Both the position numbers and the translations under genes were made by a program. A stretch of DNA of 64,000 nt, taken from the IMG/VR virus record IMGVR_UViG_3300021420_000017, positions 1 to 64,000 of that record; one strand, given 5' to 3'. This stretch comes from a virus. Below are positions 34,339 through 42,798 of the stretch, piece by piece (positions within the stretch are counted from its first letter, which is position 1; every line of letters begins with the position of its first letter). The notes beneath the pieces are model-generated. The model worked only from the letters and a program-made list of their open reading frames with translations, was not told where the DNA came from and ran no database searches.

Positions 34339-34372
34339 GCCCGTTCTGTCTAGTCCGCCCGGGAGGGATCTA

Positions 34373-37300
34373 GTGGTAAGAATCGAGCCTGCTCCGTCTC
34401 CTCAGCGAGTCCCGGGTGAGAGCACTGAGCACTTCCTCATGCGGCAAGCCAACTGGAAGCTGGATCGGGATTCCTTCCGGCGCCTGGCTGGATGGGAGGA
34501 CGAGAATGACGCTGACGACGGCCGGATGCAGCACAGACCGGCCGACCGGGATGGCACGCCGATCCACGATATGACCCATAACTTTCCATCCGATATCTAC
34601 ACACATCCGCACTACTACTCAGACATGACTGAGCCTTCCAATCAGAAGGCCCATGACGTCATTAATCGGGTGCGCGGCAATCCTGAGGCCAACGTGCACA
34701 TCTACCGGTCACTGCCCGCCGAGCATGCCCACCAGGGGTTCCGGCCAGGCGACTGGGTCTCGACCTCCAAGGACTATGCCAGGCAGCACGGCACCCACGC
34801 CAGCGACCCAAAACACGACTGGCCGGTCATCCACACCGTGGTCAAGGCCAAGGATCTGCACACCGACGGCGACGACTTCCGCGAGTTTGGCTACAACGGC
34901 GATGAGCGCAAGCCGGGCAACGTTGCCTTCAAGGGCGGCTACCACCAGGAGGTGCGTGATCATCCCGATGGTGGTGTGGTGCCGGTAGTGCATCGGGGTC
35001 CGACCCCGACGAAGGGATACACCTTCCGTAACAGCCAGCAGTCCTGGGATGGCAGCGCTGGCAGCGCTGGTCACATCACGGCCTATGCTCCCGATGAGTC
35101 CTACGCCGGGCATGCTACCTACTGGCACGGTAAGCCCGACGAGACGCACATCGACCCTGACCACCAGCATTTGGCCGATGAGCTGACCGAGCGCATGCAC
35201 AGGATGATCCCGAAGTTCCGGGAGGCATCTTTGCAGGTAGAGGCTGTCCCGGCTCCACAGAGAGCGCCTGGGGAGAGTATCGAGCACCTGCGCGCCAGGC
35301 ATGCCAACTGGCGGCTCGACCAGTGGGCGCTCCAGATGCTGGCTGGAGCGGACAAGATCGAGCACCCCTACCTGCAGGTGCTGGATCACGAACTGGAAGA
35401 TCTGGATGACGAGGGACTGTCAGCGCAGGCCGTCCAGGTGCCGCCAGCGGGCCTGAGTTTCACCCACGACGACATGGAGACTGGCGGCTCTAAGCATCCG
35501 ATCAGAACCCATCTGCGGGCGCATACGCCGGAGGACGGTCAGGTCGGCGCGCTCATCTATTACCCACCCAGGCGCCGCAATGGCGTGGTGACGATCCACA
35601 ACTTGCATGTTGAGCCAGATCAGCGGCGCCGGGGGATCGGTAGCGCGCTGATGGATGAGGTTCAGCGTCGCCACCCGGATTCGACCCTAGATCATGGAGA
35701 TAGGACCGCAAACGGGGAGGATTGGTGGGAAGGCTATACAGACGGCAAGACGGTGCGTCGGGGTCGCACGGCTTTGCTGGAGAGGGTCGAGAAGTTGGGT
35801 CCGATCATTCCGGTCGCGGGTGTTTTGGAAGGGTCAAGCACCCCCTACGACGCGACGTATCAGACCCCCGACGATCTGCATTATCTCCATCGAGATCCCC
35901 AAGGCGTGTACTCGCGCACGAAGGCTGGCCGATTGAGTGGATTTCTGAACTGGAACAGCCAGGGCGAGGTCGGATCCGTTCAGGTCCACCCGGATTACCG
36001 TCGACATGGGCTTGCGAGCGCTCTCTGGGAGCACGCCAAGATGGCCGAACCTAACTTGCACCACTCGACCACTTTGTCCAATGACGGTGCGGCCTGGGCC
36101 GAGAAGACTGCCGGGGCCGAAGGCGCTAATTACGCTAATATTCGTTTTCAGAAGGAGGATGGAGATTCTCATAACGAGTACTCTTTGTTTGCGGTGCATC
36201 CAGATCATGGGGATGTAGGGTATTTAAGGTACAGCGATGGAGGGGATCCTGCCGCTCAGGTTCAGGTTCACATGATGAGGGTGCGTCCTCAGCACCGACG
36301 CAGGGGCGTCGGTAGTGCGTTGATGGATGAGTTGCAGCGGCGATATCCCGGCGCTTCGATTGATCACGGTGACAGGACCGCCAACGGGGATGACTGGTGG
36401 GCTGGCTACTCCGACGGTAAGACGGTGCGCCGAGGTCGGACGGCTGCCGTGTCTCAGACCCACTGGCACGTCAGTGACAGTCGCAATCGGGACTCGATCG
36501 CCGAGCATGGGTTGGATCTTGCGCACAGCTCCGACGGTCAGCACATTTGGCTGCACGGAGATGAGGACGAGGCCCGCCAGTACCAGCAGATGGGCGCGAC
36601 TCGCGACATGCACGGCACTCCTGTGACCAAGGATCTCTACCGCGTCGACACCACCGGCTACCGGACTTCCAAGGAGCCGCACGGGGTCGCCGATATCGGC
36701 CAGAGGGTGGTCAAGCGATCCATCCCGCCCGAGCGCATTGAGCGCATCGAGTCGTCACTTGTTACTCGATCCCTTCTAGTGGAGAATGTTGTCTATGAGC
36801 ACCCACGGATCGATCCAGAAGTACTCCGCCGAGGATCTGGAGTCGGCTCGGTTGAACGGCATGTCGCCCGAGGAGCACGCGAAGATCCTCGACCGGATCA
36901 GCTACTTCGACACGCCGCATCCGGAGAGTGTGTGTCCTCCGCACATTTCTTCCCGGGAATGGCACGCGATGCAGCGGGCAGCCAGCAAGGCGCCACAGAG
37001 CCTCTGAGTTACGATCCACATCCGCAGATTGCCAGTGATCTTCGATTGCTGCCGGATCGGGTGCAGGATGCATTTCACGACCGCGTGGACGGGCTGCGTA
37101 GCGGCGAGCGGCATCCGTCAACTCATCCGCTTAAGGGCAAGCTTCAGGGCGGTTGGCATGGGACGTCGATCGGCGGGAATCAGTATCGGATGATCCATAG
37201 GGTGCGCGACGGGGTGTTGCAGGTGTCGGCCGCCGGTGCTCATGACGACGCTTACAACAACGCGATCAAGCGGCAGAAGGGTACTAACTCCTACTTCGGT

Positions 37301-40159
37301 AGTTGGATCGCCAGTGTCAATAGTCGATGGCGCGAGGGTCAGCGAAAGCGATGCCCCTGTGGGTTGATGGCCGAGTTCGATCCGCTTGATGGCTGGCAAC
37401 ACTTGGATGGGTCGATCAGCCACGAGGACGGTGGCGAGTCCGTCTCGCAGAGGATGTCTTGTACTGCCTGCTCCGGCACTGGCGAGCAGGGAACTGGGCA
37501 TGAGTGCTATCAATGTGATGGCACGGGGCTGCGCGAATATCAGAACCCATCAGTCGACAATGCCAATTCAGAAAATGAGCTGCTGGTGGGACGCGACGAT
37601 GGCAACGGCATCAAGCCCGTACTTGCAGCTCGATTTACTCCGGACCAAAGGGTGTTCACCCATACAGATGGCCTAGACCATCGCCTGTTCGACCAGGATG
37701 GACATCTTCGCCCCGAGGTGCGCAGCTACATCATGGGCTCGATCGAGCAGTTCTGGCGAGGTCGCTATCGTGACTGGGCGCACTGGGCGAAGGTCTACTT
37801 TGCTGGCTCAGAGGCTTCCATGTGGACGTCTCCGACACTAGAGGGCAACTCAGATTTCGATGTCCTCGTCGGCGTGGAGTATGACCGGTTCCGTGCGGCT
37901 AATCCGCAGTACGCCGATCTGAGCGACGCCGAGATCTCGGCTCAGATGAACCACGAGTTCGGGGCCGGGCTGAATAACTCCGAGACCTACATCACGGTCG
38001 ACGGAGTGTCTACGGGACCCTGGTCGCGCACGACCTACGTGAACGAAGATTCGTACGATATTAAGCGCATTAAGCCATATGCAGCCTATGATGTCGGCAA
38101 TGACCGCTGGGTCGTCAAGCCACCGGACCTGCCGCACTGGTCAGTCGATGACCTCCCCAAGCCCGTGGTGGCTGAGCTGCGTGCGGTTGAGGCCTACGCG
38201 AAGGCCGTGCTGAAGCTCCCCGAGCCAATGCGTACTCAGCAGGGTGCAGCGCTGTTCGAGCACCTGCACTCTGATCGGTCACGAGCCTTTAGCGATAGAG
38301 GAGAGGGCTGGATCGACCCCGGGAATCTCGCCGAGAAGTGGCTGGATATGGGTGGCTGGTGGGCTGAGCTGGTCGACTGTGCCCACCGAGCCAAGGAAGG
38401 GCTCGACCTCGCTCCCGCTGACTGGTCGAACACGCCGCCCGGCTATACCGCATCTGCTAGCAGTTTGCAGATCACTCATAAGTCTGAGACAAATCCTGAT
38501 GCCGATCCTGATGATGAATATGATAAAGATTGGGTGTTGCATACCATCGTTGGTCATGTGAATGGTCAACAAGTGGGGAAGTTAGAAGTTGATAAGCATC
38601 CTTCCGAGGCGCGAGGCGTCGTATCAGACATAGCTATTCATCCGGATCATCGACGCAAGGGATACGCCACTGCGCTATTGCAACATGCTCGCGAACATCT
38701 GGGTTTCCCGATCGATCATTCAGAGCGACTTACCGATGACGGTAAAGCCTGGTCGGATAAGGTCGGCCATATGGTTAAGTTGCCCAAGACCGAGACCTGT
38801 AAGTACTGCGATCAGCCCGCAACCGGGCGCGTGATCTGGGCAGAGGGTATGGCGTACATCCCAGTTTGTGACGAACATGAGCGGCGTGCGATCGACCATG
38901 TCGGCGACGACTATTGCAACACTCGGCCGATCCCGAAGACTGCGGTGCATCATCAGGCGATGCCATGGCATGAGCAGCGCGGGGGTGAGTCGGCCGAGGA
39001 GGTCGGAGCCAAGTCGGTGCGTCATGCGGGTTTCAAGGGATTTGTTGGGCCGAGTTATGACGATGAAAGCTACGGCGAGACTCACCATGATGGCGAGTTC
39101 GATGAGGATGCTTGGGATCGAGCTGCACCAGAGCCGACTTCGGCAGAGCATGCTCATTATGAACAGCATGACGAGTATCCAGATACTTATCACGAACGTC
39201 ATGAGCAGGCATATGGCCATGAGATCGACAAGAAGCGCCAGGAGGATGTGCCCGATCACGAGGACGACCACTTGCACCACTTCATCAGCGAGCACGGGGC
39301 TGAAGCCCCCGTGTGGACTAAGCACAGCAAGCAGCCAGTCCGAGTTGATCTGACCAAGGGTGTCTATGCGACCCAGAGCCATGTCGGGCAGAAACATATC
39401 GATCGATATTTGGCTGACCCGCATGATCAGGCCTGGCATTTGCAGTCGCATCCTGGCGCAGATAGTGATGGATACCTTGGTAACGGGCACCCGATGTTCG
39501 TCACCCATGAGGGGCGACTTCATGTCACAGAGGGGCATCACCGGGTCGCGGCTGCTCTCCAGCGAGGCGATTCTTCGATCGAGGGCTGGCATCACGATCT
39601 GGACAAGCACCCGATCGCGGAGAACTACCACACCCACGAGCCATGCGAGGACTGTCAGTATCACGCCAGCGGAGACGAGGAGAAGCGCCATTTTGCCTGG
39701 CGTCACATGGGGCTCAGGCGAGACGATCTTTACGGCACGGGCGACGTAGATAAGCTCTTCCACGGCAGCCCGACCACTTCGGCGCCCTTCACCCCTGCTG
39801 GCCGCTCCAAGCGCTATCACGACTATGACAAGGATCTGGTCGCGCAGGCGATCTCACACCCGGAGGATCACCACATGCAGGATGTGGATCCGCGCGAACT
39901 GCGTAGTACCCAGCCCAGCGTGATCCGGGCTGGAGTAAGCCATTACCTCACTGATAAGTACGACAAGACCGGGGAGACGTATGCAGACATGCACCATCCC
40001 GGCAATCGGCGGCCGATCGTCTATCACCGTGAGGCAGATGACAACAAGATCCTTCTGAGTGGACACCACCGTGCCGCTGCTGCTCTACTACAGGGTAAAC
40101 CACTTCAAGCGATCGTCGTGCGAGGCGGTTACGGAGAGCCGAGAGGAGGCACCTCATGA
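34373..40159 (+). CDS. giant multi-domain effector-like protein (ART-like, GNAT, RelE-like, NTase, ParB-like)
   Basis: 1928 residues from GTG 34373, five bases after GGGAGGG; the frame opens at 34262 but that part crosses a hairpin. Apparent domains in order: a linker with PAPSPQRVPGES (repeated near 290); ADP-ribosyltransferase-like with IYRSLP and WVSTS (about 112-170); GNAT acetyltransferases near 417 (RRRGIGSALMDE), 541 (YRRHGLASALWEH) and 640 (HRRRGVGSALMDEL); an ART/RES-like unit (THWHVSDSR, about 696-793); a non-coding-looking stretch (about 796-879); RelE-like (LKGKLQGGWHG, YRMIHRV, about 881-966); a DnaJ-type zinc finger; a nucleotidyltransferase (GS...NSDFDVLVG, about 1144); a fourth GNAT (HRRKGYATALLQH, about 1425); a zinc finger; and two ParB/Srx-like domains (EGHHRVAAAL, SGHHRAAAALLQ). 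It could be a virion-delivered toxin chain or, because of the stretch near 36.8 kb, two fused genes. Confidence 0.75.
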   Translation: MVRIEPAPSPQRVPGESTEHFLMRQANWKLDRDSFRRLAGWEDENDADDGRMQHRPADRDGTPIHDMTHNFPSDIYTHPHYYSDMTEPSNQKAHDVINRVRGNPEANVHIYRSLPAEHAHQGFRPGDWVSTSKDYARQHGTHASDPKHDWPVIHTVVKAKDLHTDGDDFREFGYNGDERKPGNVAFKGGYHQEVRDHPDGGVVPVVHRGPTPTKGYTFRNSQQSWDGSAGSAGHITAYAPDESYAGHATYWHGKPDETHIDPDHQHLADELTERMHRMIPKFREASLQVEAVPAPQRAPGESIEHLRARHANWRLDQWALQMLAGADKIEHPYLQVLDHELEDLDDEGLSAQAVQVPPAGLSFTHDDMETGGSKHPIRTHLRAHTPEDGQVGALIYYPPRRRNGVVTIHNLHVEPDQRRRGIGSALMDEVQRRHPDSTLDHGDRTANGEDWWEGYTDGKTVRRGRTALLERVEKLGPIIPVAGVLEGSSTPYDATYQTPDDLHYLHRDPQGVYSRTKAGRLSGFLNWNSQGEVGSVQVHPDYRRHGLASALWEHAKMAEPNLHHSTTLSNDGAAWAEKTAGAEGANYANIRFQKEDGDSHNEYSLFAVHPDHGDVGYLRYSDGGDPAAQVQVHMMRVRPQHRRRGVGSALMDELQRRYPGASIDHGDRTANGDDWWAGYSDGKTVRRGRTAAVSQTHWHVSDSRNRDSIAEHGLDLAHSSDGQHIWLHGDEDEARQYQQMGATRDMHGTPVTKDLYRVDTTGYRTSKEPHGVADIGQRVVKRSIPPERIERIESSLVTRSLLVENVVYEHPRIDPEVLRRGSGVGSVERHVARGAREDPRPDQLLRHAASGECVSSAHFFPGMARDAAGSQQGATEPLSYDPHPQIASDLRLLPDRVQDAFHDRVDGLRSGERHPSTHPLKGKLQGGWHGTSIGGNQYRMIHRVRDGVLQVSAAGAHDDAYNNAIKRQKGTNSYFGSWIASVNSRWREGQRKRCPCGLMAEFDPLDGWQHLDGSISHEDGGESVSQRMSCTACSGTGEQGTGHECYQCDGTGLREYQNPSVDNANSENELLVGRDDGNGIKPVLAARFTPDQRVFTHTDGLDHRLFDQDGHLRPEVRSYIMGSIEQFWRGRYRDWAHWAKVYFAGSEASMWTSPTLEGNSDFDVLVGVEYDRFRAANPQYADLSDAEISAQMNHEFGAGLNNSETYITVDGVSTGPWSRTTYVNEDSYDIKRIKPYAAYDVGNDRWVVKPPDLPHWSVDDLPKPVVAELRAVEAYAKAVLKLPEPMRTQQGAALFEHLHSDRSRAFSDRGEGWIDPGNLAEKWLDMGGWWAELVDCAHRAKEGLDLAPADWSNTPPGYTASASSLQITHKSETNPDADPDDEYDKDWVLHTIVGHVNGQQVGKLEVDKHPSEARGVVSDIAIHPDHRRKGYATALLQHAREHLGFPIDHSERLTDDGKAWSDKVGHMVKLPKTETCKYCDQPATGRVIWAEGMAYIPVCDEHERRAIDHVGDDYCNTRPIPKTAVHHQAMPWHEQRGGESAEEVGAKSVRHAGFKGFVGPSYDDESYGETHHDGEFDEDAWDRAAPEPTSAEHAHYEQHDEYPDTYHERHEQAYGHEIDKKRQEDVPDHEDDHLHHFISEHGAEAPVWTKHSKQPVRVDLTKGVYATQSHVGQKHIDRYLADPHDQAWHLQSHPGADSDGYLGNGHPMFVTHEGRLHVTEGHHRVAAALQRGDSSIEGWHHDLDKHPIAENYHTHEPCEDCQYHASGDEEKRHFAWRHMGLRRDDLYGTGDVDKLFHGSPTTSAPFTPAGRSKRYHDYDKDLVAQAISHPEDHHMQDVDPRELRSTQPSVIRAGVSHYLTDKYDKTGETYADMHHPGNRRPIVYHREADDNKILLSGHHRAAAALLQGKPLQAIVVRGGYGEPRGGTS
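36759..36771 (+). promoter_or_regulatory. remnant of the common promoter inside the effector frame
   Basis: TTGTTACTCGATC at 36759-36771 equals the -35 region of the promoters at 45379 and 45339. TAG follows after only 12 bases instead of 16, so the -10 is displaced. It sits just before the ribosome site of the embedded 36795 gene and looks like a decayed or shortened promoter. Confidence 0.5.
36795..37007 (+). CDS. embedded gene in another frame, 70 aa
   Basis: ATG 36795 lies 9 bases after GGAGA. The product MSTHGSIQKYSAEDLESARL ... is balanced in composition, and third codon positions are mostly G/C. The same stretch in the surrounding large frame gives an Arg/Ala-rich, shadow-like sequence with mixed third positions. 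This indicates a real 70-residue gene here, overlapping the large frame. A possible antitoxin-like partner for the RelE-like segment that follows is a guess. Confidence 0.65.
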   Translation: MSTHGSIQKYSAEDLESARLNGMSPEEHAKILDRISYFDTPHPESVCPPHISSREWHAMQRAASKAPQSL

Positions 40160-40395
40160 GTACGAGCTGGTGGATCACCCCTACCCTTATGCTCGGGGCA
40201 CTCCCGGCCAAGATCTACCGCGCCAAGCGTGTGAGCAGTCCTGATGAGGCCCTGTCGGCCGTCCAGGCGGGTTATACCGCAGTGCTGCCTGACGGGGCCT
40301 GGGAGGCCGCGACGCGCGTCCTGCTCGATCTGGGGCTCTCGCGCCACGATGCCGAGGATCGGATCCGCTTCGCTCGTACCGGAGCGACCGCGTGA
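40156..40395 (+). CDS. hypothetical protein, 79 aa
   Basis: ATG in an ATGA overlap with the effector gene. Short N-terminal hydrophobic stretch (WWITPTLMLGALP), then a helical part (ATRVLLDLGLSRHDAEDRI). No family recognised. Confidence 0.65.
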   Translation: MSTSWWITPTLMLGALPAKIYRAKRVSSPDEALSAVQAGYTAVLPDGAWEAATRVLLDLGLSRHDAEDRIRFARTGATA

Positions 40396-40658
40396 GAGAG
40401 TCCTGCGCGATCGTGAGCGTGCGCATTCCGGATGGCCAGATGGAGTCCGTGCGCAGACAGGCGGCCCAAGTCGGGCTCAGTGTGTCGGCCTACATCCGGG
40501 ACATGCTGGTACCCGTCGCGCCGGTGCGTACCTATCAGAATGGCTCTGTCTGGATGAGCGGCCCGTTCCTGGAGCCGCCCATGATCAATGGGGAGCCCTT
40601 GAAAGAGATTGAGTCTGTGAGAGCGGGGTTGAGATGGGGCGTGCCTATCTTGACCTAG
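40392..40658 (+). CDS. ribbon-helix-helix (CopG/Arc-like) protein, 88 aa
   Basis: GTG start. CAIVSVRIPDGQMESVRRQA followed by QVGLSVSAYIRDMLV is a strand-helix-helix of the RHH family, which binds DNA as a dimer. Probably a small transcriptional regulator. Its end overlaps the next gene. Confidence 0.7.
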   Translation: MRESCAIVSVRIPDGQMESVRRQAAQVGLSVSAYIRDMLVPVAPVRTYQNGSVWMSGPFLEPPMINGEPLKEIESVRAGLRWGVPILT

Positions 40659-40837
40659 TCGATGTTTCCGAGGTCGCAGATCTGCTCGGGATGAGTCGTC
40701 AGCGCGTGCACCAGATGTGTCTCGCAGAGACCGTGCCGACCCCAGCGGGCTATGTCGGGGCTCGACGGCAACGGGTATGGTATCGCGCTGACATCCTTGC
40801 ATGGCTGGAGCGCCGAGCTGTCGATCGCGTGAGCTAG
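40634..40837 (+). CDS. AlpA/excisionase-like HTH protein, 67 aa
   Basis: DVSEVADLLGMSRQRVHQM then TPAGYVGARRQRVWYRADIL AWLE is the winged HTH pattern of MerR/AlpA/excisionase-type proteins. It may regulate transcription or site-specific recombination. No integrase is seen in the window. Confidence 0.7.
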   Translation: MGRAYLDLVDVSEVADLLGMSRQRVHQMCLAETVPTPAGYVGARRQRVWYRADILAWLERRAVDRVS

Positions 40838-40917
40838 AATCTTGGTTGATCGCACGCAGGCGCAAATCTGGTGCGCAGTCACTCCCTCTGTTCCCCCGAG
40901 TAGCCGGAGGCTGCCGC

Positions 40918-41331
40918 ATGTCCCCCGCCCGATTGAACCCTGAGACCGGCCGCAATGAGTACGCGGCAGCCCAGGTCCAGGCCCGCTTCTACGTCCACAA
41001 CGTGAGCCACACTGCAGTCCCGAACGGCAAGAACAATGGCCCCGTCGAGTTGTATCCCACCACGCGCGGCCGGGAGAACAAGACCTGGGCGCAGGCCACC
41101 CCGAGCGGCAACATCAAGCTCACGATCAACGGCAACGCGCTGGAGTGGTTCATGGACCGCCTCGGCAAGGACGTCGCGATCACCTTCGAGGACCGGCCGC
41201 TGATCTGCGCCAAGTGCAAGGGTGAGCTGAGCGGCGACCAGTACGGCAGCACGACCGAGCCCGTGCCCGGCACCGACGGCACGCAGTGGCAGCACCGAGC
41301 CGGATTGTGCTCAGGGAGCGGCAACGCCTGA
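40918..41331 (+). CDS. hypothetical protein with zinc knuckle, 137 aa
   Basis: ATG 40918 is 7 bases after CCGGAGG. Strand-rich (ARFYVHNVSHTAVP), with ICAKCKGELSG near 95 and a later cysteine that may bind metal. A run of high-GC optimal codons suggests good expression. No family recognised. Confidence 0.72.
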   Translation: MSPARLNPETGRNEYAAAQVQARFYVHNVSHTAVPNGKNNGPVELYPTTRGRENKTWAQATPSGNIKLTINGNALEWFMDRLGKDVAITFEDRPLICAKCKGELSGDQYGSTTEPVPGTDGTQWQHRAGLCSGSGNA

Positions 41332-41993
41332 TGTACCCGGCGGCGCAGACCTATTGGCTGGAACCCACCAAGACGGTCGCAGTGGGTCTGCGCCGCTACA
41401 CATCCCCTCCGTGGGCGACCGGCGAGCCCCGAGACTGTGAGCACGGTTGGCATGACGTCCTGGTCTATATCGGCCGAGATGAGGCCCAGTTCAACGAGCA
41501 TGGCTATCGCGACTCCTGGTCGGAGGCCCCGCAACATGATGATCCCCGCTGGCCAACCCGGTGCGAGCGCTGTGACTATGTCTTTACTGCTGAGGACACC
41601 TGGCAGCCGTGGTCTGAACTGATCTACCAGCAGCCCGGCACGGGCAAGGAGTACGTCATCCATTCGAACCCGGCGTGCTCAGCGCAAGCGGTGGGCGCTC
41701 CACAGGCTGCTCCAGGGGCCTGTTATGACGCCTGGTGGTATCACCGCAAGGGCCCGGATGGGATCTCGCTCGCGGTTGTCTTGCCGAATCAGAATGTCTG
41801 GCTGGTTGACTCCGAGGCCAACAACTGCACGCGCAAGGGTGAGTCACACTATTGCTGGATCCGCAAGGGCGACCCGAAGGCGGGCACGGTGACCGTGGGC
41901 AAGGACGGCAATACGTGCGCGGCCGGAGCGGGATCGATTCAATCAGGGGAATACCACGGGTTTTTGCAGAATGGTGTACTTACGGCCGGATAG
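41331..41993 (+). CDS. conserved actinophage-type hypothetical protein, 220 aa
   Basis: Begins MYPAAQTYWLEPTKTVAVGL, a start I associate with actinophage proteins of unknown function. Contains CERCDYVFTAEDTWQPW and WWYHRKGPDGISLAVVLP. Cysteine-rich in the C-terminal half. Last rightward gene before the terminator pair. Confidence 0.72.
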   Translation: MYPAAQTYWLEPTKTVAVGLRRYTSPPWATGEPRDCEHGWHDVLVYIGRDEAQFNEHGYRDSWSEAPQHDDPRWPTRCERCDYVFTAEDTWQPWSELIYQQPGTGKEYVIHSNPACSAQAVGAPQAAPGACYDAWWYHRKGPDGISLAVVLPNQNVWLVDSEANNCTRKGESHYCWIRKGDPKAGTVTVGKDGNTCAAGAGSIQSGEYHGFLQNGVLTAG

Positions 41994-41994
41994 C

Positions 41995-42032
41995 AACAGC
42001 CCACGCCGGGAGCCATCTCGACGTGGGCTGTT
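41995..42032. terminator. bidirectional hairpin terminator
   Basis: AACAGCCCACG (41995-42005) pairs perfectly with CGTGGGCTGTT (42022-42032) around a 16-base loop. It starts just after the TAG of the rightward gene, and a leftward gene ends at 42059, so it serves convergent transcripts. Confidence 0.75.
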
Positions 42033-42041
42033 GGTCTGTGG

Positions 42042-42060
42042 AGTCTCGGTGTTTGAGACT
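42042..42060. terminator. second small hairpin for the leftward operon
   Basis: AGTCTC (42042-42047) pairs with GAGACT (42055-42060). On the leftward strand it begins at the stop codon of the 42059 gene. Short stem; supportive only. Confidence 0.4.
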
Positions 42061-42211
42061 ATTTCGAGGGTACGATCTGCACTTGGTAGCCGCCTTCGAC
42101 AGCGACCGCTTTCTCGGCTTCGGCAGTCGTGCGACCTACCCACCCGGTCCAAATCGTCCATTCCTCCTGCGCGGCTGATTCACGGATCTCGACCGTCTAG
42201 ATGCTGTCCAT
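42059..42211 (-). pseudogene. small leftward gene with an in-frame amber codon (45-residue body)
   Basis: ATG at 42211 overlaps the upstream stop (TGATG). The reading is M-D-S-I, then UAG at 42197-42199, then an unmistakably coding body (VEIRESAAQEEWTIWTGWVG, AEAEKAVAVEGGYQVQIVPS) ending TAG at 42059. No other usual start codon lies after the amber. It is a disrupted gene, a suppressed/readthrough gene, or one using a rare start such as ACG. Missing from simple gene calls because of its length. Confidence 0.55.
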
Positions 42212-42798
42212 CAGTGGGATCCATGAGTTATGGCGCTCGCCAGGATGGCGTACCAGCTCGTTAGATCGATCCCCCCGCTGAGGGCTGTGCGTTGCGCCCC
42301 GTCTTCCTCACCGCGCCGATGACGCATCAAGGCATATTCGATCACCATCTGGTGCTCAGGCGAGTCGTAGCCGAAGCGCTGAGCCCGGGTCATGCCAGCC
42401 TCGACGTCGATCGCGTCCACGTTAACGCCGGGCGTAAGCGGGCTGCCGTCCGAGGTCCGGCCGCGACTTACCGAAGTTATCCGCATGAGCCACGCCTTTT
42501 CCTCGCTGGCTATTAGTTCAGCGGCCAGCGCGGCCCACGCCTCGTTGAGGGTCTCGAACAGGTCGCCGTGGCAGGCATCGCGACCTGTGTTTGTGCGCAC
42601 GTCCCAGCCGCATTCTCGATCGTGCTCGATGCCACCGGGGCAATAGCTGTGATTCGCACCAAACTTGCCCTCGCGCATTGGGTGCGGACCTTCGCAGAAT
42701 GACACCTCACGCGCCCGACCTATTGCGTAGCCACGAGGGTTCGTGACCCACTCGCCGTCCTTGAAGTCGAGCGTGAGCCCGTGTCGGGTGCGCTTCAT
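42211..42798 (-). CDS. hypothetical protein, 195 aa
   Basis: ATG overlaps the preceding stop (TGATG). Cys/His-containing N-terminal half (CEGPHP, YCPGGIEHDRECGWD) and a helical middle (NEAWAALAAELIASEEKAW). Part of the leftward ArdC cluster. No family recognised. Confidence 0.7.
   Translation of the reverse strand: MKRTRHGLTLDFKDGEWVTNPRGYAIGRAREVSFCEGPHPMREGKFGANHSYCPGGIEHDRECGWDVRTNTGRDACHGDLFETLNEAWAALAAELIASEEKAWLMRITSVSRGRTSDGSPLTPGVNVDAIDVEAGMTRAQRFGYDSPEHQMVIEYALMRHRRGEEDGAQRTALSGGIDLTSWYAILASAITHGSH

Noticed and set aside
34262-34372. Use of the upstream GTG at 34262 as start of the effector gene
   Set aside because: This segment contains the 12-base inverted repeat and Pro/Arg-rich shadow codons; GTG 34373 has a strong GGGAGGG at correct spacing.
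38720-39820. 366-codon leftward frame opposite the effector gene
   Set aside because: The rightward strand carries GNAT, zinc-finger and ParB-like motifs; the leftward reading is a Met/Ile/Leu-rich shadow.
40634-40837. Integration module (excisionase-like protein)
   Set aside because: No integrase, attachment site or tRNA target is visible, so temperate lifestyle cannot be claimed from this protein alone.
41943-42161. Leftward 72-codon frame overlapping the amber-containing gene
   Set aside because: Arg/Ser-rich, crosses both terminator hairpins; the other frame has far better coding character.
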